Source of the DNA: Comamonas composti DSM 21721 | GTDB taxonomy: Bacteria; Pseudomonadota; Gammaproteobacteria; Burkholderiales; Burkholderiaceae_C | Length of the DNA: 64,000 bases | Assembly: GCF_000429845.1 (NCBI RefSeq) | Contig: NZ_KE386971.1 | Coordinates: forward strand, 62,198-126,197 | Direction of reading: 5' to 3' | Part shown: positions 28,259 through 37,192 of the stretch, one piece after another | Layout of the letters: each line of letters begins with the position of its first letter | Position numbering within the stretch: the stretch's first letter is position 1 | Program-made: the position numbers and the translations under genes | The notes under the pieces: model-generated | Seen by the model: the letters and a program-made list of their open reading frames with translations, nothing else | Database searches by the model: none | What the model was told of the DNA's origin: nothing

Positions 28259-28527
28259 AGAACGTGTTTACGATCTCCTCGGTGCCGCGCCAGTGTCTGT
28301 GCGGGATGGGATGCAAGGCGCGACACCGCAGCAATAGCCGTGCTATTGCGAGGATTCGCAACGCTGCAGACCGCCCGCAAAGGCACTGGCCCGAAGGGTT
28401 GGAGCGAAATCGGGCTATTTTCTAGCGCTAAAGCTTGCTTGCACCCCGGTGCAAGCTGCGCCCCATCGCTTTGAACTCATCCCGATTGCGCTCCAACGCG
28501 GCAGCGTAGAGATCGTGAACACGTTCT
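28259..28527. mobile_element. 269-bp MITE-like element, copy 1
   Basis: Terminal inverted repeats GAACGTGTTTACGATCTC / GAGATCGTGAACACGTTC with flanking TGA on both sides (TNA target duplication). It has no ORF. Internal hairpins are GCAATAGC-CGT-GCTATTGC, GCTTGCACC-CC-GGTGCAAGC, and a long pairing GTTGGAGCGAAATCGGG with CCCGATTGCGCTCCAAC (16 of 17). It is highly similar to the copies at 38712 and 59569. No transposase gene is in the window. Confidence 0.8.
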
Positions 28528-28595
28528 GAGCGCGGCAAGACGACCCGCAAGGCTGCACGCATAATTCATGGATCTTTGTCAGAAAGAGTCAAGCC

Positions 28596-29504
28596 ATGAA
28601 CAGCGCCAGCAGCTTTTTTGAAACCCTGATTTCCGTGGAGCAACTGGCTCGCTTGCAGGCAGGCGGCCAGCCGCTCATGGTGTTCGACTGCAGCTTCGAC
28701 CTCGCCCAGCCTCAGGCCGGGCGCGAGCAGTATCTCCAGGCCCATATTCCAGGCGCCGTCTTCGCCGATCTGGAGCAGAACCTCAGCGCCAAACACGGCG
28801 CTCCCGGCGCGCACGGCACGGTGCTCAGCAGCAGCCAGGCCGCATCGGGCGGGCGCCACCCCCTGCCCAGCCGCGAGCACTTTGCGGCCTGGCTGTCCAG
28901 CACAGGCTTTGACAACGGCATGCAGGCCGTGGTCTATGACCGCAACGGTGCCAACTACTGCGCCCGCCTGTGGTGGATGCTGCAGTGGGCGGGCCACGCA
29001 CATGTGGCCGTGCTCGATGGCGGCCTGCAGGCCTGGCAGGCCGCAGGCCAGCCCCTGGCCCAGGGCGAGGAGAGCACGCATTTCGCAAGCAACTTCGAGC
29101 TCGGCCAGCCGCTGCAGCAACTGGTGAGCGCAGCCCAGGTGCTGGAGGATCTGGGCCGGCCCGCGCAGACCGTCATCGATGCACGTGCACCGGCGCGCTA
29201 CCGCGGCGAGGTCGAGCCGCTGGACCCCGTGGCCGGCCATATCCCCGGAGCCCTGAACCGCCCGTTCAGCGAAAACATCGCGCTGGACGGCCGCTTCAAG
29301 CCTGCGGCCCTGCTGCGCGCGGAGTTCGAGCAACTGCTGGCCGAACGCGCCCCCGCCAGCGTGGTCCACCAGTGCGGCAGCGGCGTCAGCGCCCTGCCCA
29401 ATCTGCTGGCCATGCGCATTGCAGGCCTGCCCGCCACGCGCCTGTTCGCGGGCAGCTGGAGCGAGTGGTGCAGCGATCCGAAGAGGCCCGTGGAGCGCGG
29501 CTAG
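28596..29504 (+). CDS. sseA: 3-mercaptopyruvate sulfurtransferase
   Basis: 302 residues in two rhodanese domains. The second carries the active-site loop HQCGSGVSA; CGSGV(T/S)A is the mercaptopyruvate form, as opposed to CRKG(V/T) in thiosulfate sulfurtransferases. The first domain (VYDRNGANYCARLWWMLQWAGH) is catalytically inactive, as is usual. It moves sulfur from 3-mercaptopyruvate to cyanide or thiol acceptors in the cytoplasm, linked to cysteine breakdown. Expressed alone: a repeat element lies upstream and flhD is ~280 bp downstream. Confidence 0.92.
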   Translation: MNSASSFFETLISVEQLARLQAGGQPLMVFDCSFDLAQPQAGREQYLQAHIPGAVFADLEQNLSAKHGAPGAHGTVLSSSQAASGGRHPLPSREHFAAWLSSTGFDNGMQAVVYDRNGANYCARLWWMLQWAGHAHVAVLDGGLQAWQAAGQPLAQGEESTHFASNFELGQPLQQLVSAAQVLEDLGRPAQTVIDARAPARYRGEVEPLDPVAGHIPGALNRPFSENIALDGRFKPAALLRAEFEQLLAERAPASVVHQCGSGVSALPNLLAMRIAGLPATRLFAGSWSEWCSDPKRPVERG

Positions 29505-29737
29505 TTTCCCCCATGGCGCGGACATGGCCCGCGCCACAATGGCAGGCATTGCGACCTTGGACCTGGCCCGTGGCAGCCCTGGTTTTTTTCGCATTGCCCT
29601 GCAGGCTTGTAGGCCGAGCCCTACAAGAGCGGCTGCACAACCAGACATGGCGCGCAGCCCAAGCCTGACTACAGTTCTTTGGCCGGCTCCAACAAAATCC
29701 TCCTCAACACATCGCAACAAGTTCAACACCTTGTCTA

Positions 29738-29758
29738 TGTCAGAAGTTGCGACTGACA
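29738..29758. promoter_or_regulatory. Dyad in the flhD upstream region
   Basis: TGTCAG-N9-CTGACA lies 24 bp before the flhD start codon. It may be a regulator site or leader hairpin. A GC-rich hairpin TGGCGCGG/CCGCGCCA at 29514-29536 just after sseA could end that transcript but lacks a T-run. Confidence 0.35.
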
Positions 29759-29781
29759 GAACTTGCCAACAGGAGGGCCCT

Positions 29782-30108
29782 ATGAACAACGAACAAATTC
29801 TTGCCGAGATACGTGAAACCAATCTCACGTACTTGATGCTGGCCCAGACCCTGATCCGCGAGGACCGGGCCGAGGCCGTGTTCCGTCTGGGCCTGAACCA
29901 GGAATCCTGCGATCTTCTGGCCGCTCTGTCTTCGGCCCAGGTGCTCAAGCTCGCAGCGCGCAACACCCTTTTGGCCAGCTTTCGCGTGAACGATGAAATG
30001 GTCTGGAGCCTGCTGACCAACCACAGCAGCAACAAGGTCGGCAACAGCGCCACCAATACGCTGCACGCCAACATCCTGATGGCCAGCCACATCACCGAAG
30101 TCCTCTGA
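29782..30108 (+). CDS. flhD: Flagellar master regulator subunit FlhD
   Basis: 108 residues, all helical, matching FlhD (EIRETNLTYLMLAQTLIREDRAEAVFRLG, then LKLAARNTLLASFRVNDEMVWSLL). A strong ribosome-binding site AGGAGGGCCC precedes the ATG. FlhD4C2 activates class II flagellar promoters together with sigma-70. flhC starts 15 bp downstream. In related genomes motAB/che genes often follow flhDC; here they do not. Confidence 0.95.
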   Translation: MNNEQILAEIRETNLTYLMLAQTLIREDRAEAVFRLGLNQESCDLLAALSSAQVLKLAARNTLLASFRVNDEMVWSLLTNHSSNKVGNSATNTLHANILMASHITEVL

Positions 30109-30123
30109 AGCCAGGAGCCGCCC

Positions 30124-30666
30124 ATGTCGACCCCGCCCAAAAGCGTACTCAACGAATCCCGGCAGATCGAACGTGCCGCCCTGCTGATTGCCATGGGCGC
30201 GCGCATGCAGGTGCTGGAATCCGAGACCACGCTGTCCTACGAGCGCCTGATCCGCCTGTACAAGGAGATCGCGGGCAAGTCCCCGTCCAAGGGCCAGTTG
30301 CCGTTTTCCACCGACTGGTTTCTGACCTGGCAGGAAAACATCCACAGCTCGCTGTTCCTCAACATCTACGAGTACCTGTCCAAGGGCGCCGAGCTCGACT
30401 TTGTCGATCACCTGACCCGGGCCTACAGGCTTTATACCGAGCAGATCCAGACGGCCGAGCTGGATGCGCTGCTGTCCTTTACCCGCGCCTGGCGCCTGGT
30501 GAAGTTCGTCGATGCGCAGATGCTCACGCGCACGCCCTGCTCGGCCTGCAAGGGGCAGTTCGTGACCGAGCCCTACGAAAACGGGCGCCATTACCTGTGC
30601 GGGCTTTGCAATCCTCCCGCGCGCGCCGGCAAGAGCAAGAGCTCGGGTTCGCTGATGCTGCACTGA
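30124..30666 (+). CDS. flhC: Flagellar master regulator subunit FlhC
   Basis: 180 residues with the FlhC zinc site CSACKGQF...YLCGLCNPP (four Cys) near the C-terminus and the conserved central block FSTDWFLTWQENIHSSLFLNIY. It contributes most DNA contacts of the FlhDC complex. Directly downstream of flhD and certainly cotranscribed; the next gene starts 9 bp after its stop. Confidence 0.95.
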   Translation: MSTPPKSVLNESRQIERAALLIAMGARMQVLESETTLSYERLIRLYKEIAGKSPSKGQLPFSTDWFLTWQENIHSSLFLNIYEYLSKGAELDFVDHLTRAYRLYTEQIQTAELDALLSFTRAWRLVKFVDAQMLTRTPCSACKGQFVTEPYENGRHYLCGLCNPPARAGKSKSSGSLMLH

Positions 30667-30674
30667 ACAGGGAC

Positions 30675-31103
30675 ATGAGAGCTTCCGAGATAACCGCCCT
30701 GATCACAGACAGCGCCTCAAATCAGACCAATCCTCAACTGTTCGCTCAGTTGCACTCGCTGCTGAGCGAGCACAGCCAGCCCCAGGTCGCACTGGGGCTG
30801 CTCAAGGTTTTCACACATGGCTCCCCCCCGCCGACGGGCTCCGATGCCCAGAGGCTGGCGGGCCGCCTGCTTCTCACGCTGCAGCCCCAGGCCAAGCTCG
30901 ACCTGGGCTCGGTGCTGCGCGCCTGCCTGCCTCGCTACGAGCCCAGCGTGAAACAGTTGCCCTATTACCTGGGCCAGATGTTCGGCACCGAGCAGGTCCT
31001 GCGCGAGCTGCGCAGGCTCGCCCACGAGCCGCTGGCCGAGTCCGAGCGCCGCGCCATGGAGACCATGCAGGGCTGGCTGCATCTGCCCCAGGACCCGGGC
31101 TGA
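30675..31103 (+). CDS. Hypothetical protein cotranscribed with flhDC
   Basis: 142 residues, soluble, probably helical (LFAQLHSLLSEHSQPQVALGLLKVF; VLRELRRLAHEPLAESERRAMETMQGWL). The start at 30675 lies 9 bp after flhC with a short ribosome-binding site (CAGGGAC), and third-position GC is high. I do not recognise the family. Its place as the last gene of the flhDC operon suggests a motility-linked or regulatory role, but this is only positional. The operon ends at the large inverted repeat at 31146-31237. Confidence 0.6.
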   Translation: MRASEITALITDSASNQTNPQLFAQLHSLLSEHSQPQVALGLLKVFTHGSPPPTGSDAQRLAGRLLLTLQPQAKLDLGSVLRACLPRYEPSVKQLPYYLGQMFGTEQVLRELRRLAHEPLAESERRAMETMQGWLHLPQDPG

Positions 31104-31145
31104 TCTGCGCACCGTCGCCTCCACGAAAGCGCAAATACAGATACA

Positions 31146-31237
31146 AAAAAGAGAGCTGCTAGCGCTCTCCCCATCTAGATCTCAGCATTGAAAGCATCTG
31201 AAAGCCGGATACAGCGTGCGCTAGCAGCTCTCTTTTT
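31146..31237. terminator. 20-bp perfect inverted repeat, bidirectional terminator of the AGCGCTT family
   Basis: Arms AAAAAGAGAGCTGCTAGCGC and GCGCTAGCAGCTCTCTTTTT pair perfectly around a 52-nt loop. The outer ends give a T-run in both directions. It lies between the convergent hypothetical gene and ppc and shares the GCTGCTAGCGC core with the other hairpin repeats of this window. Confidence 0.75.
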
Positions 31238-31263
31238 GAAGAGCCGGCATGGGCCGGCATCAA

Positions 31264-31283
31264 GAACGTAAACACGTTCTAAA
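31264..31283. repeat. Fused ends of the TNA-flanked inverted-repeat element
   Basis: AAGAACGTAAACACGTTCTA joins the outer six bases of one end directly to the other end, with flanking A/T as in the TNA targets. It ends two bases before the ppc stop codon. Confidence 0.6.
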
Positions 31284-31285
31284 GC

Positions 31286-34132
31286 TCAGCCGGTATTTCT
31301 CACCCCGGCCGCAATCCCGTTGATGGACAGGTGGATGCCGTTCTTCACCCGGTCATCGGTCTGGCCCGCGCGCCAGCGCCGCACCAGCTCCACCTGCAGG
31401 TGGTTCAGCGGATCGATGTAGGGGAAGCGGTGGCGTATGGAGCGCGCCAGCGCCGAGTTGTGGGCCAGGCGCTCCTTGTCCCCGGTGATCTGCACCAGCG
31501 CATCCACCGTGCTCTGCCACTCAAGCTCGATGGCGCTGAAGATGCGCCGGCGCAGCCGCGTGTCGGCCACCAGCTCGCTGTAGCGCGAGGCCAGGTTCAG
31601 ATCGCTCTTGGCCAGCACCATGTCCATGTTGGACAGCAGCGCGCGAAAGAACGGCCACTGCTTGTACATGCGCTGCAGCAGCGCCCACTGGGTCTTGGCG
31701 TCCTTGCCGGGCTGCTCGACAAAGGCCTTCACGGCCGCGCCAAAGCCGTACCAGCCGGGCAGCGTGAGCCGGCACTGGCCCCAGCTGAATCCCCAGGGGA
31801 TGGCGCGCAGGTCCTCGATCTTCTGGCTGGGCTTGCGCGAGGCCGGGCGCGAGCCGATGTTGAGCTCGGCGATCTCGCGTATCGGCGTGCTGCTGAAAAA
31901 GTAACTGGTAAAGCCCGGCGTCTCGTAGACCAGGTGGCGGTAGGCGTCCATGCTGGCCTGGGACAGAAAGGCCGCCGCATCGAGAAAGGCGCGGCTCGCG
32001 GCCTTGGTGGGCTGCAGCAGCGTGGCCTCCAGCGTGGCCGCGACCAGGGTTTCGAGGTTGCGCCGACCGATCTCGGGATTCGCGTACTTGGAGGCGATGA
32101 CCTCGCCCTGCTCGGTCAGCCGGATCTGACCGCGCACCGTGCCCGGGGGCTGGGCCAGGATGGCCTGGTAGCTGGGGCCGCCGCCACGGCCCACGGTGCC
32201 GCCGCGGCCGTGGAACATGCGCAGGCGTATGCCATGGCTGTCGGCCAGCTCGTCGAACAGCTCCACCAGCGCAATCTCGGCGCGGTACAGCTCCCAATTG
32301 CTGGTGAAGATGCCGCCGTCCTTGTTGCTGTCGCTGTAGCCGAGCATGATGTCCTGCTCGCCGCCGCTGCGCTGGACCATGGCGGCCACGCCGGGCAGCG
32401 CATAGTAGCGGCGCATGATGGCGGCCGCGCCGCGCAGGTCCTCGATGGTCTCGAACAGCGGCACAACGATGACGTCGCCGAACGCATCCTCGTCCAGCGT
32501 GCCGCGCAGCAGACCGGTCTCCTTTTGCAGCAGCAGCACTTCGAGCAGATCGCTGACCGACTCGGTATGGCTGATGATGCAATGGCGTATGGCCTGGGCG
32601 CCCAGGGTCTCGCGCAGGCGCTTGGCAGCCTCGAAGATGGCCAGCTCGCCCTGGCTGTGGGCCGAGTATTCGGCGCCCACCACGCGCAGCGGGCGCGCAT
32701 CCTCGAGCAGGCGGATCAGCAGCGTGCACTTGGCGTCTTCCGGCAGCGCGCTGTAGGCGGGCTCGATGCGGGCCTTGGCCAGCAGTTCGGCCACGACCTC
32801 CTCGTGCTTGTCCGAGCTCTGGCGCAGATCCACCGTCGCCAGGTGAAAGCCGAACACCTGCACGGCGCGCATCAGCGGGCGCAGGCGCTGCGCAGCCAGG
32901 GCCTGGCCGTGGTTGCCGCTGAGCGAGGCGTCGATGATCTTCAGATCGGCAAGGAACTCCTGGGCCGAGGCATAGGCGTTCTGCGGCGCCACCGCATGGC
33001 GCGCGGCCTCCCCGCCCGTGAGGCCCTTGAGCGTGGCCGCCAGGCGCGCATAGACGCCGGTCAGCGCACGGCGGTAGGGCTCGTCGGCGCGGTGCTCGCT
33101 GACATCGGGCGAGCGCTGGGCCAGCTCCTGCATCTCGGGCGAGATGTCGGCCAGGCGCAGCGACAGCGACAGCTCGCCGCCCAGGTAATGCACTTCACGC
33201 AGATAGTGGCGCAGCGCCACTTCGGCCTGGCGCGACAGCGCCAGATCCAGGCTCGCGGCCGTGACGTTGGGGTTGCCGTCGCGGTCGCCGCCAATCCAGT
33301 GCCCCATGCGCAGAAAGCTGTGGATGGGCGGCGTATTGCCCAGCTCCTGCTCCAGGTGCGCATAGAGCTTGGGAATCTCGCGCAGAAACGTGGCCTCGTA
33401 GTAGGACAGCGCGTTCTCGATCTCGTCGGCCACGGTGAGCTTGGAGTAGCGCAGCAGCCGCGTCTGCCACAGCTGGCTCACCAGCGCGCGCAGCTGCTCC
33501 TCGTTGCGCGCGAGCTCGCGCGGCGTGAGCGCATCCTTGGCGCTGTTGTAGAGCTGGGCGCGCACCTCGATGTCCTCGCGCGCGGCCAGCAGCTGGGAGA
33601 TCTCGCGCTCGGCCACCAGAATGCTCTGGCGCTGCACTTCCGTGGGGTGGGCCGTGAGCACGGGCGAGACATAGCTTTGCGCCAGCGTCTGGGCCACGGC
33701 GCCTGCCGAGATGCCGGCCCAGCGCAGGCGCGCCAGCGCCACCTCGATGCTGCCTTCCTGGGTATTGCCCGCACGCTCGTGCACCGCGCGGCGGCGTATG
33801 TGGTGCCGGTCCTCGGCCAGGTTTGCGAGATGGCTGAAGTAGGTGAAGGCGCGGATCACGCTCACCGTCTGGTCGGCCGTCAGCCCCTTGAGCAGACGCT
33901 TGAGCGTCTTGTCCGCCGACTCGTCGGCATCGCGCCGGAAACTCACCGACAACTGGCGCACCTGTTCGATCAAATCGAACGCGGCCACGCCCTCCTGCTC
34001 GCGAATCACGTCGCCCAGAATGCGGCCCAGAAGACGGATGTCCTCTATCAGCGGCTGATCCTTGTCGACTCGGCGCACGGTTTTCTCATCTCGCACAGCT
34101 GGCGCGCTGCTCTTGCGGGAGGGGGATGCCAT
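31286..34132 (-). CDS. ppc: Phosphoenolpyruvate carboxylase
   Basis: 948 residues. Catalytic blocks present are [12 protein letters not shown] (active-site His), [34 protein letters not shown] (mobile loop) and the invariant C-terminus VRNTG. It carboxylates PEP with bicarbonate to oxaloacetate, refilling the citric acid cycle, as a cytoplasmic tetramer. The start ATG 34132 has AGGAG 8 nt upstream; a TTG one codon earlier is unlikely. Divergent from hemC across a 77-bp promoter region. Confidence 0.96.
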   Translation of the reverse strand: MASPSRKSSAPAVRDEKTVRRVDKDQPLIEDIRLLGRILGDVIREQEGVAAFDLIEQVRQLSVSFRRDADESADKTLKRLLKGLTADQTVSVIRAFTYFSHLANLAEDRHHIRRRAVHERAGNTQEGSIEVALARLRWAGISAGAVAQTLAQSYVSPVLTAHPTEVQRQSILVAEREISQLLAAREDIEVRAQLYNSAKDALTPRELARNEEQLRALVSQLWQTRLLRYSKLTVADEIENALSYYEATFLREIPKLYAHLEQELGNTPPIHSFLRMGHWIGGDRDGNPNVTAASLDLALSRQAEVALRHYLREVHYLGGELSLSLRLADISPEMQELAQRSPDVSEHRADEPYRRALTGVYARLAATLKGLTGGEAARHAVAPQNAYASAQEFLADLKIIDASLSGNHGQALAAQRLRPLMRAVQVFGFHLATVDLRQSSDKHEEVVAELLAKARIEPAYSALPEDAKCTLLIRLLEDARPLRVVGAEYSAHSQGELAIFEAAKRLRETLGAQAIRHCIISHTESVSDLLEVLLLQKETGLLRGTLDEDAFGDVIVVPLFETIEDLRGAAAIMRRYYALPGVAAMVQRSGGEQDIMLGYSDSNKDGGIFTSNWELYRAEIALVELFDELADSHGIRLRMFHGRGGTVGRGGGPSYQAILAQPPGTVRGQIRLTEQGEVIASKYANPEIGRRNLETLVAATLEATLLQPTKAASRAFLDAAAFLSQASMDAYRHLVYETPGFTSYFFSSTPIREIAELNIGSRPASRKPSQKIEDLRAIPWGFSWGQCRLTLPGWYGFGAAVKAFVEQPGKDAKTQWALLQRMYKQWPFFRALLSNMDMVLAKSDLNLASRYSELVADTRLRRRIFSAIELEWQSTVDALVQITGDKERLAHNSALARSIRHRFPYIDPLNHLQVELVRRWRAGQTDDRVKNGIHLSINGIAAGVRNTG

Positions 34133-34209
34133 CAATGTGTCTCCTGAGTGTCAGTTATGGGTTACTGCGGCGCAGCATGCTAGCATCCCTTGTTCCCCCA
34201 AGGTCAGAG

Positions 34210-35148
34210 ATGAACACAGAATCCAGCTCCCCCACCTCCCTTGTCATCGCCACGCGCGAGAGCCAGCTGGCCCTGTGGCAGGCACGGCATGTTCAAGCCT
34301 TGTTACAAGAACGCGGCCATGCGGTCGAATTGCTGGGCATGACCACACGCGGCGACCAGATACTGGACCGCACCCTCTCCAAGGTCGGCGGCAAGGGCTT
34401 GTTCGTCAAGGAGCTCGAAGTGGCCCTCGAAGAAGGCCGCGCCCATATCGCCGTGCACTCTCTCAAGGACGTGCCCATGGAGCTGCCCCAGGGCTTTGCG
34501 CTGGCCTGCGTGATGCAGCGCGAAGACCCGCGCGACGCCTTTGTCTCCCCGCGCTACGCAAGCCTTGACGAGCTCCCCCAGGGCGCCGTGGTCGGCACCT
34601 CCAGCCTGCGCCGCCAGGCCCTGCTGCAGGCGCTGCGCCCCGATCTCAGGATAGAGCCGCTGCGCGGCAATGTGAACACCCGCCTGCGCAAGCTCGACGA
34701 AGGCCAGTACGACGCCATCGTGCTCGCCGCCGCCGGCCTCATGCGCCTGGAGCTGGGCGATCGCATACGCATGAAGTTCGAGCCCGAGCAGATGCTGCCC
34801 GCCGCAGGCCAGGGCGCTCTGGGCATCGAAATCCTGGCCGCGCGCCAGGACCTCGTGGCCGCGCTCGCCCCCCTGGCCGACCAGGCCACCTGGCTCACGG
34901 TCACGGCCGAGCGCACGGTCAGCCGCTGCATGGGCGGCAGCTGCTCCATGCCCTTGGCCGCCCATGGACGCTTCAACGGCCCAGTGCTGCAGCTCGATGC
35001 CGCCTGGGGCGACCCCGAAGGCAAACTGCCCCTGGTACGCGTACAGGCGCGCGCCGAAGTGCGCGACTTCGACAGCGCCAACGCCCTGGGCGAGCATGTG
35101 GCCGCGCTGCTGCAGGCTGCAGGTGCCAAGCCTGCGGACAAGCCATAA
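34210..35148 (+). CDS. hemC: Porphobilinogen deaminase (hydroxymethylbilane synthase)
   Basis: 312 residues. [32 protein letters not shown] and [11 protein letters not shown] (with RGNVNTRL) are the family signatures. The dipyrromethane cofactor Cys is in the segment MGGSCSMP. It polymerises four porphobilinogens to hydroxymethylbilane for heme. Start 34210 was chosen over an in-frame ATG at 34126 that would overlap the ppc start. First gene of hemC-hemD-hemX-hemY. Confidence 0.95.
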   Translation: MNTESSSPTSLVIATRESQLALWQARHVQALLQERGHAVELLGMTTRGDQILDRTLSKVGGKGLFVKELEVALEEGRAHIAVHSLKDVPMELPQGFALACVMQREDPRDAFVSPRYASLDELPQGAVVGTSSLRRQALLQALRPDLRIEPLRGNVNTRLRKLDEGQYDAIVLAAAGLMRLELGDRIRMKFEPEQMLPAAGQGALGIEILAARQDLVAALAPLADQATWLTVTAERTVSRCMGGSCSMPLAAHGRFNGPVLQLDAAWGDPEGKLPLVRVQARAEVRDFDSANALGEHVAALLQAAGAKPADKP

Positions 35149-35156
35149 CAGCCGTC

Positions 35157-36002
35157 ATGCCCGCCTGCGTTCTGATCACCCGCCCGGCACATGACGCCAG
35201 CGGCTGGGTGCAGACGCTGCAGGACCATGCGCTGGACGCACAGGCCCTGCCGCTCATGGCCATAGGCCCCTGCAACAGCGCAGCCGCTCACCAGGCCCTG
35301 CAAGCTGCGCACCGCACGGCGGGCGCCGGCGGCTATCGCGCCATCATGTTCGTGAGTGGCAATGCGGTACAACATTTTTTCCAGAAAAATCGACCTGAAG
35401 CGCTTGCTGGACAAGCGCTTTTAGCTCCTGAAACAAGAGCATGGACACCAGGCCCGGGCACGGCCAAGGCCTTGCTGTCCCTGGGGCTGAGCCCCGAGCG
35501 CATCGACGGCCCGGCGGCCGATGCGCATCAGTTCGAGTCCGAAACCCTGTGGCAGCAGGTACATGCACAGATACGCCCTGGCGACCGCGTCCTCATCGTG
35601 CGCGGCGACAGCCCTGGCAACTTCTACGGCCCCGGACAGGCAGCCGAGACGCCTGCGCCCACGGCCGGCGCCGGCCGCGACTGGCTGGCCGCCAGGCTGC
35701 GCGAGGCCGGCGCCCAGGTCGAGCTGCTGGCTGTCTATCAGCGCCAGTTGCCGATCTGGAATGCAGAGCAGCGGCGGCTGGCACAGCAGGCTGCAGGCCG
35801 CCGCTTTTTGTGGTTATTCAGCAGCTCGGAAGCTGTTGCTAATCTGCAGCAGTTACTGCCCGGCCAGGACTGGAGCCGGGCTCAGGCCCTGACCACGCAT
35901 GAACGCATTGCCCGGCGCGCCACACAGGCAGGCTTCGGGCTGGTGGGGCTATGCCGGCCTGCGGTGCAGGATGTGATCGCGTCTATAAAATCCCGGGCAT
36001 GA
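35157..36002 (+). CDS. hemD: Uroporphyrinogen-III synthase, containing an embedded hairpin repeat
   Basis: 281 residues, two-domain HemD fold: LITRPAHDASGWVQTLQDHALDAQALPLM at the N-terminus, GYRAIMFVSGNAVQHFF, and the second-domain RVLIVRGD and FLWLFSSSEAVANL. It closes hydroxymethylbilane into the type-III ring. The stretch coding for PEALAGQALLAPE (35394-35433) is a perfect 9-bp-arm hairpin of the AGCGCTT family read in frame, right after NAVQHFFQKN. Sequence divergence is normal in this family. It starts 8 bp after hemC and overlaps hemX by ATGA. Confidence 0.9.
   Translation: MPACVLITRPAHDASGWVQTLQDHALDAQALPLMAIGPCNSAAAHQALQAAHRTAGAGGYRAIMFVSGNAVQHFFQKNRPEALAGQALLAPETRAWTPGPGTAKALLSLGLSPERIDGPAADAHQFESETLWQQVHAQIRPGDRVLIVRGDSPGNFYGPGQAAETPAPTAGAGRDWLAARLREAGAQVELLAVYQRQLPIWNAEQRRLAQQAAGRRFLWLFSSSEAVANLQQLLPGQDWSRAQALTTHERIARRATQAGFGLVGLCRPAVQDVIASIKSRA
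35394..35433. repeat. AGCGCTT-family hairpin inside the hemD coding region
   Basis: AAGCGCTTG-CTGGA-CAAGCGCTT is a perfect 9-bp inverted repeat; the TTTTAGCTCCTGAAAC tail resembles the outer arm of the intergenic copies. It is read without a frameshift as EALAGQALLAPE. Confidence 0.7.
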
Positions 36003-37177
36003 GTTCAGACCCCACGCAAGAAAGCTCGACCCCGCCGCCTGCGCCAGCCAGCAGCGCCACAGCAGCTCATGCCTCATCCGCAGCCTTTGCGGCAGGCTCG
36101 GCCCAGGATGCGCAGGCCCTGCCCGTGCCAACGGGTGCGGGCAAGGGGCTGGTGCTGGGCCTGGGCTTGCTGACGCTGGCCGCACTCCTTGCCAGCGGCC
36201 TCATGTGGCAGCGCCTGGGCAATATCCAGGAGCAGCTCGCGCGCCAGTCGGCCCAGACGGGATCGCAGTCGGTCGAGGCCCGCACCCTGGCCAGAGACGC
36301 CCAGGACCTGGCACGCGACAGCGCAGCCCGCACCTCGGTGATGGAAGCGCGCCTGTCCGAGCTCACGCTGCAGCGCAGCCAGCTCGAAGAGCTCATGCAC
36401 AGCATGTCGCGCTCGCGCGACGAGAACCTGGTCTCCGATATCGACTCCTCGATTCGCCTGGCCCGCCAGCAGGCCGAACTCTCGGGCAGCACCCAGCCCC
36501 TGGTCGCCGTGCTCACGAATGCGCGCCAGCGCGTGGAGCGCGCAGCCCAGCCGCGCCTGGCACCCGTGCTGCGCGCCATCAACCACGATCTGGACCTGCT
36601 GGCCCGCATGAGCGTCACGGACACGGCCGGCCTGCTGGTGCGCATAGAAGAGCTGGTGCGCCAGATCGACGAGTTGCCCCTGCTCAACGCCGTGGCCCAG
36701 CCGCGCGCACGCCGCCATGCGGCAACGGCCGGCCGCGCAGGCCCGGCCATGACGCCGCGCACTGCGGCGCCCGACAACGATGACGCCAGCTTTACCCAGT
36801 GGCGCTGGTGGCAGGCCTGGGCCGAGCGCGGCTGGGCGGCGGTGCGTGAGGAAACCCAGGACCTGGTGCGCGTCAGCCGCATTGACCAGCCCGACGCCAT
36901 CCTGCTGAGCCCCGACCAAAGCTATTTCCTGCGCGAGAACCTCAAGCTCAAGCTGCTCAATGCACGCCTGGCCCTGCTCTCCCGTCAATGGGAGGCTGCA
37001 CGCGCCGACCTGGCCGCCAGCAGCATTGCCGTGCAGAAGTACTTCGATCCCGCATCCAGGCGCACCCAGACCCTGCAGGCCCAGATGCAGCAGATACTGA
37101 CCCATCTGCACCCCTCGGAGCAGCCTGCACTCAACGAGACCCTGTCAGCCCTGGCCACGGCCGCAGCTGGCCGCTAA
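35999..37177 (+). CDS. hemX: HemX-like membrane-anchored protein of the heme operon
   Basis: 392 residues. A disordered Pro/Ala/Ser-rich cytoplasmic N-terminus (~1-50), one membrane helix (VLGLGLLTLAALLASGLMW), then a long coiled-coil/helical periplasmic domain (TSVMEARLSELTLQRSQLEELM; SDIDSSIRLARQQAEL), as in HemX (often labelled uroporphyrinogen-III C-methyltransferase, though no methyltransferase motif is visible). Probably a scaffold in heme synthesis. The start overlaps the hemD stop. Confidence 0.88.
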   Translation: MSSDPTQESSTPPPAPASSATAAHASSAAFAAGSAQDAQALPVPTGAGKGLVLGLGLLTLAALLASGLMWQRLGNIQEQLARQSAQTGSQSVEARTLARDAQDLARDSAARTSVMEARLSELTLQRSQLEELMHSMSRSRDENLVSDIDSSIRLARQQAELSGSTQPLVAVLTNARQRVERAAQPRLAPVLRAINHDLDLLARMSVTDTAGLLVRIEELVRQIDELPLLNAVAQPRARRHAATAGRAGPAMTPRTAAPDNDDASFTQWRWWQAWAERGWAAVREETQDLVRVSRIDQPDAILLSPDQSYFLRENLKLKLLNARLALLSRQWEAARADLAASSIAVQKYFDPASRRTQTLQAQMQQILTHLHPSEQPALNETLSALATAAAGR

Positions 37178-37192
37178 GCCAGAGGACCACCC

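Noticed and set aside
28259..28527. Possible small protein encoded by the 269-bp element
   Set aside because: Open frames through it differ between copies, are interrupted, and start in flanking DNA; no conserved reading frame.
29513..29668. 51-codon open frame between sseA and flhD with one hydrophobic stretch
   Set aside because: It starts inside a GC-rich hairpin with no ribosome-binding site; coding character is weak.
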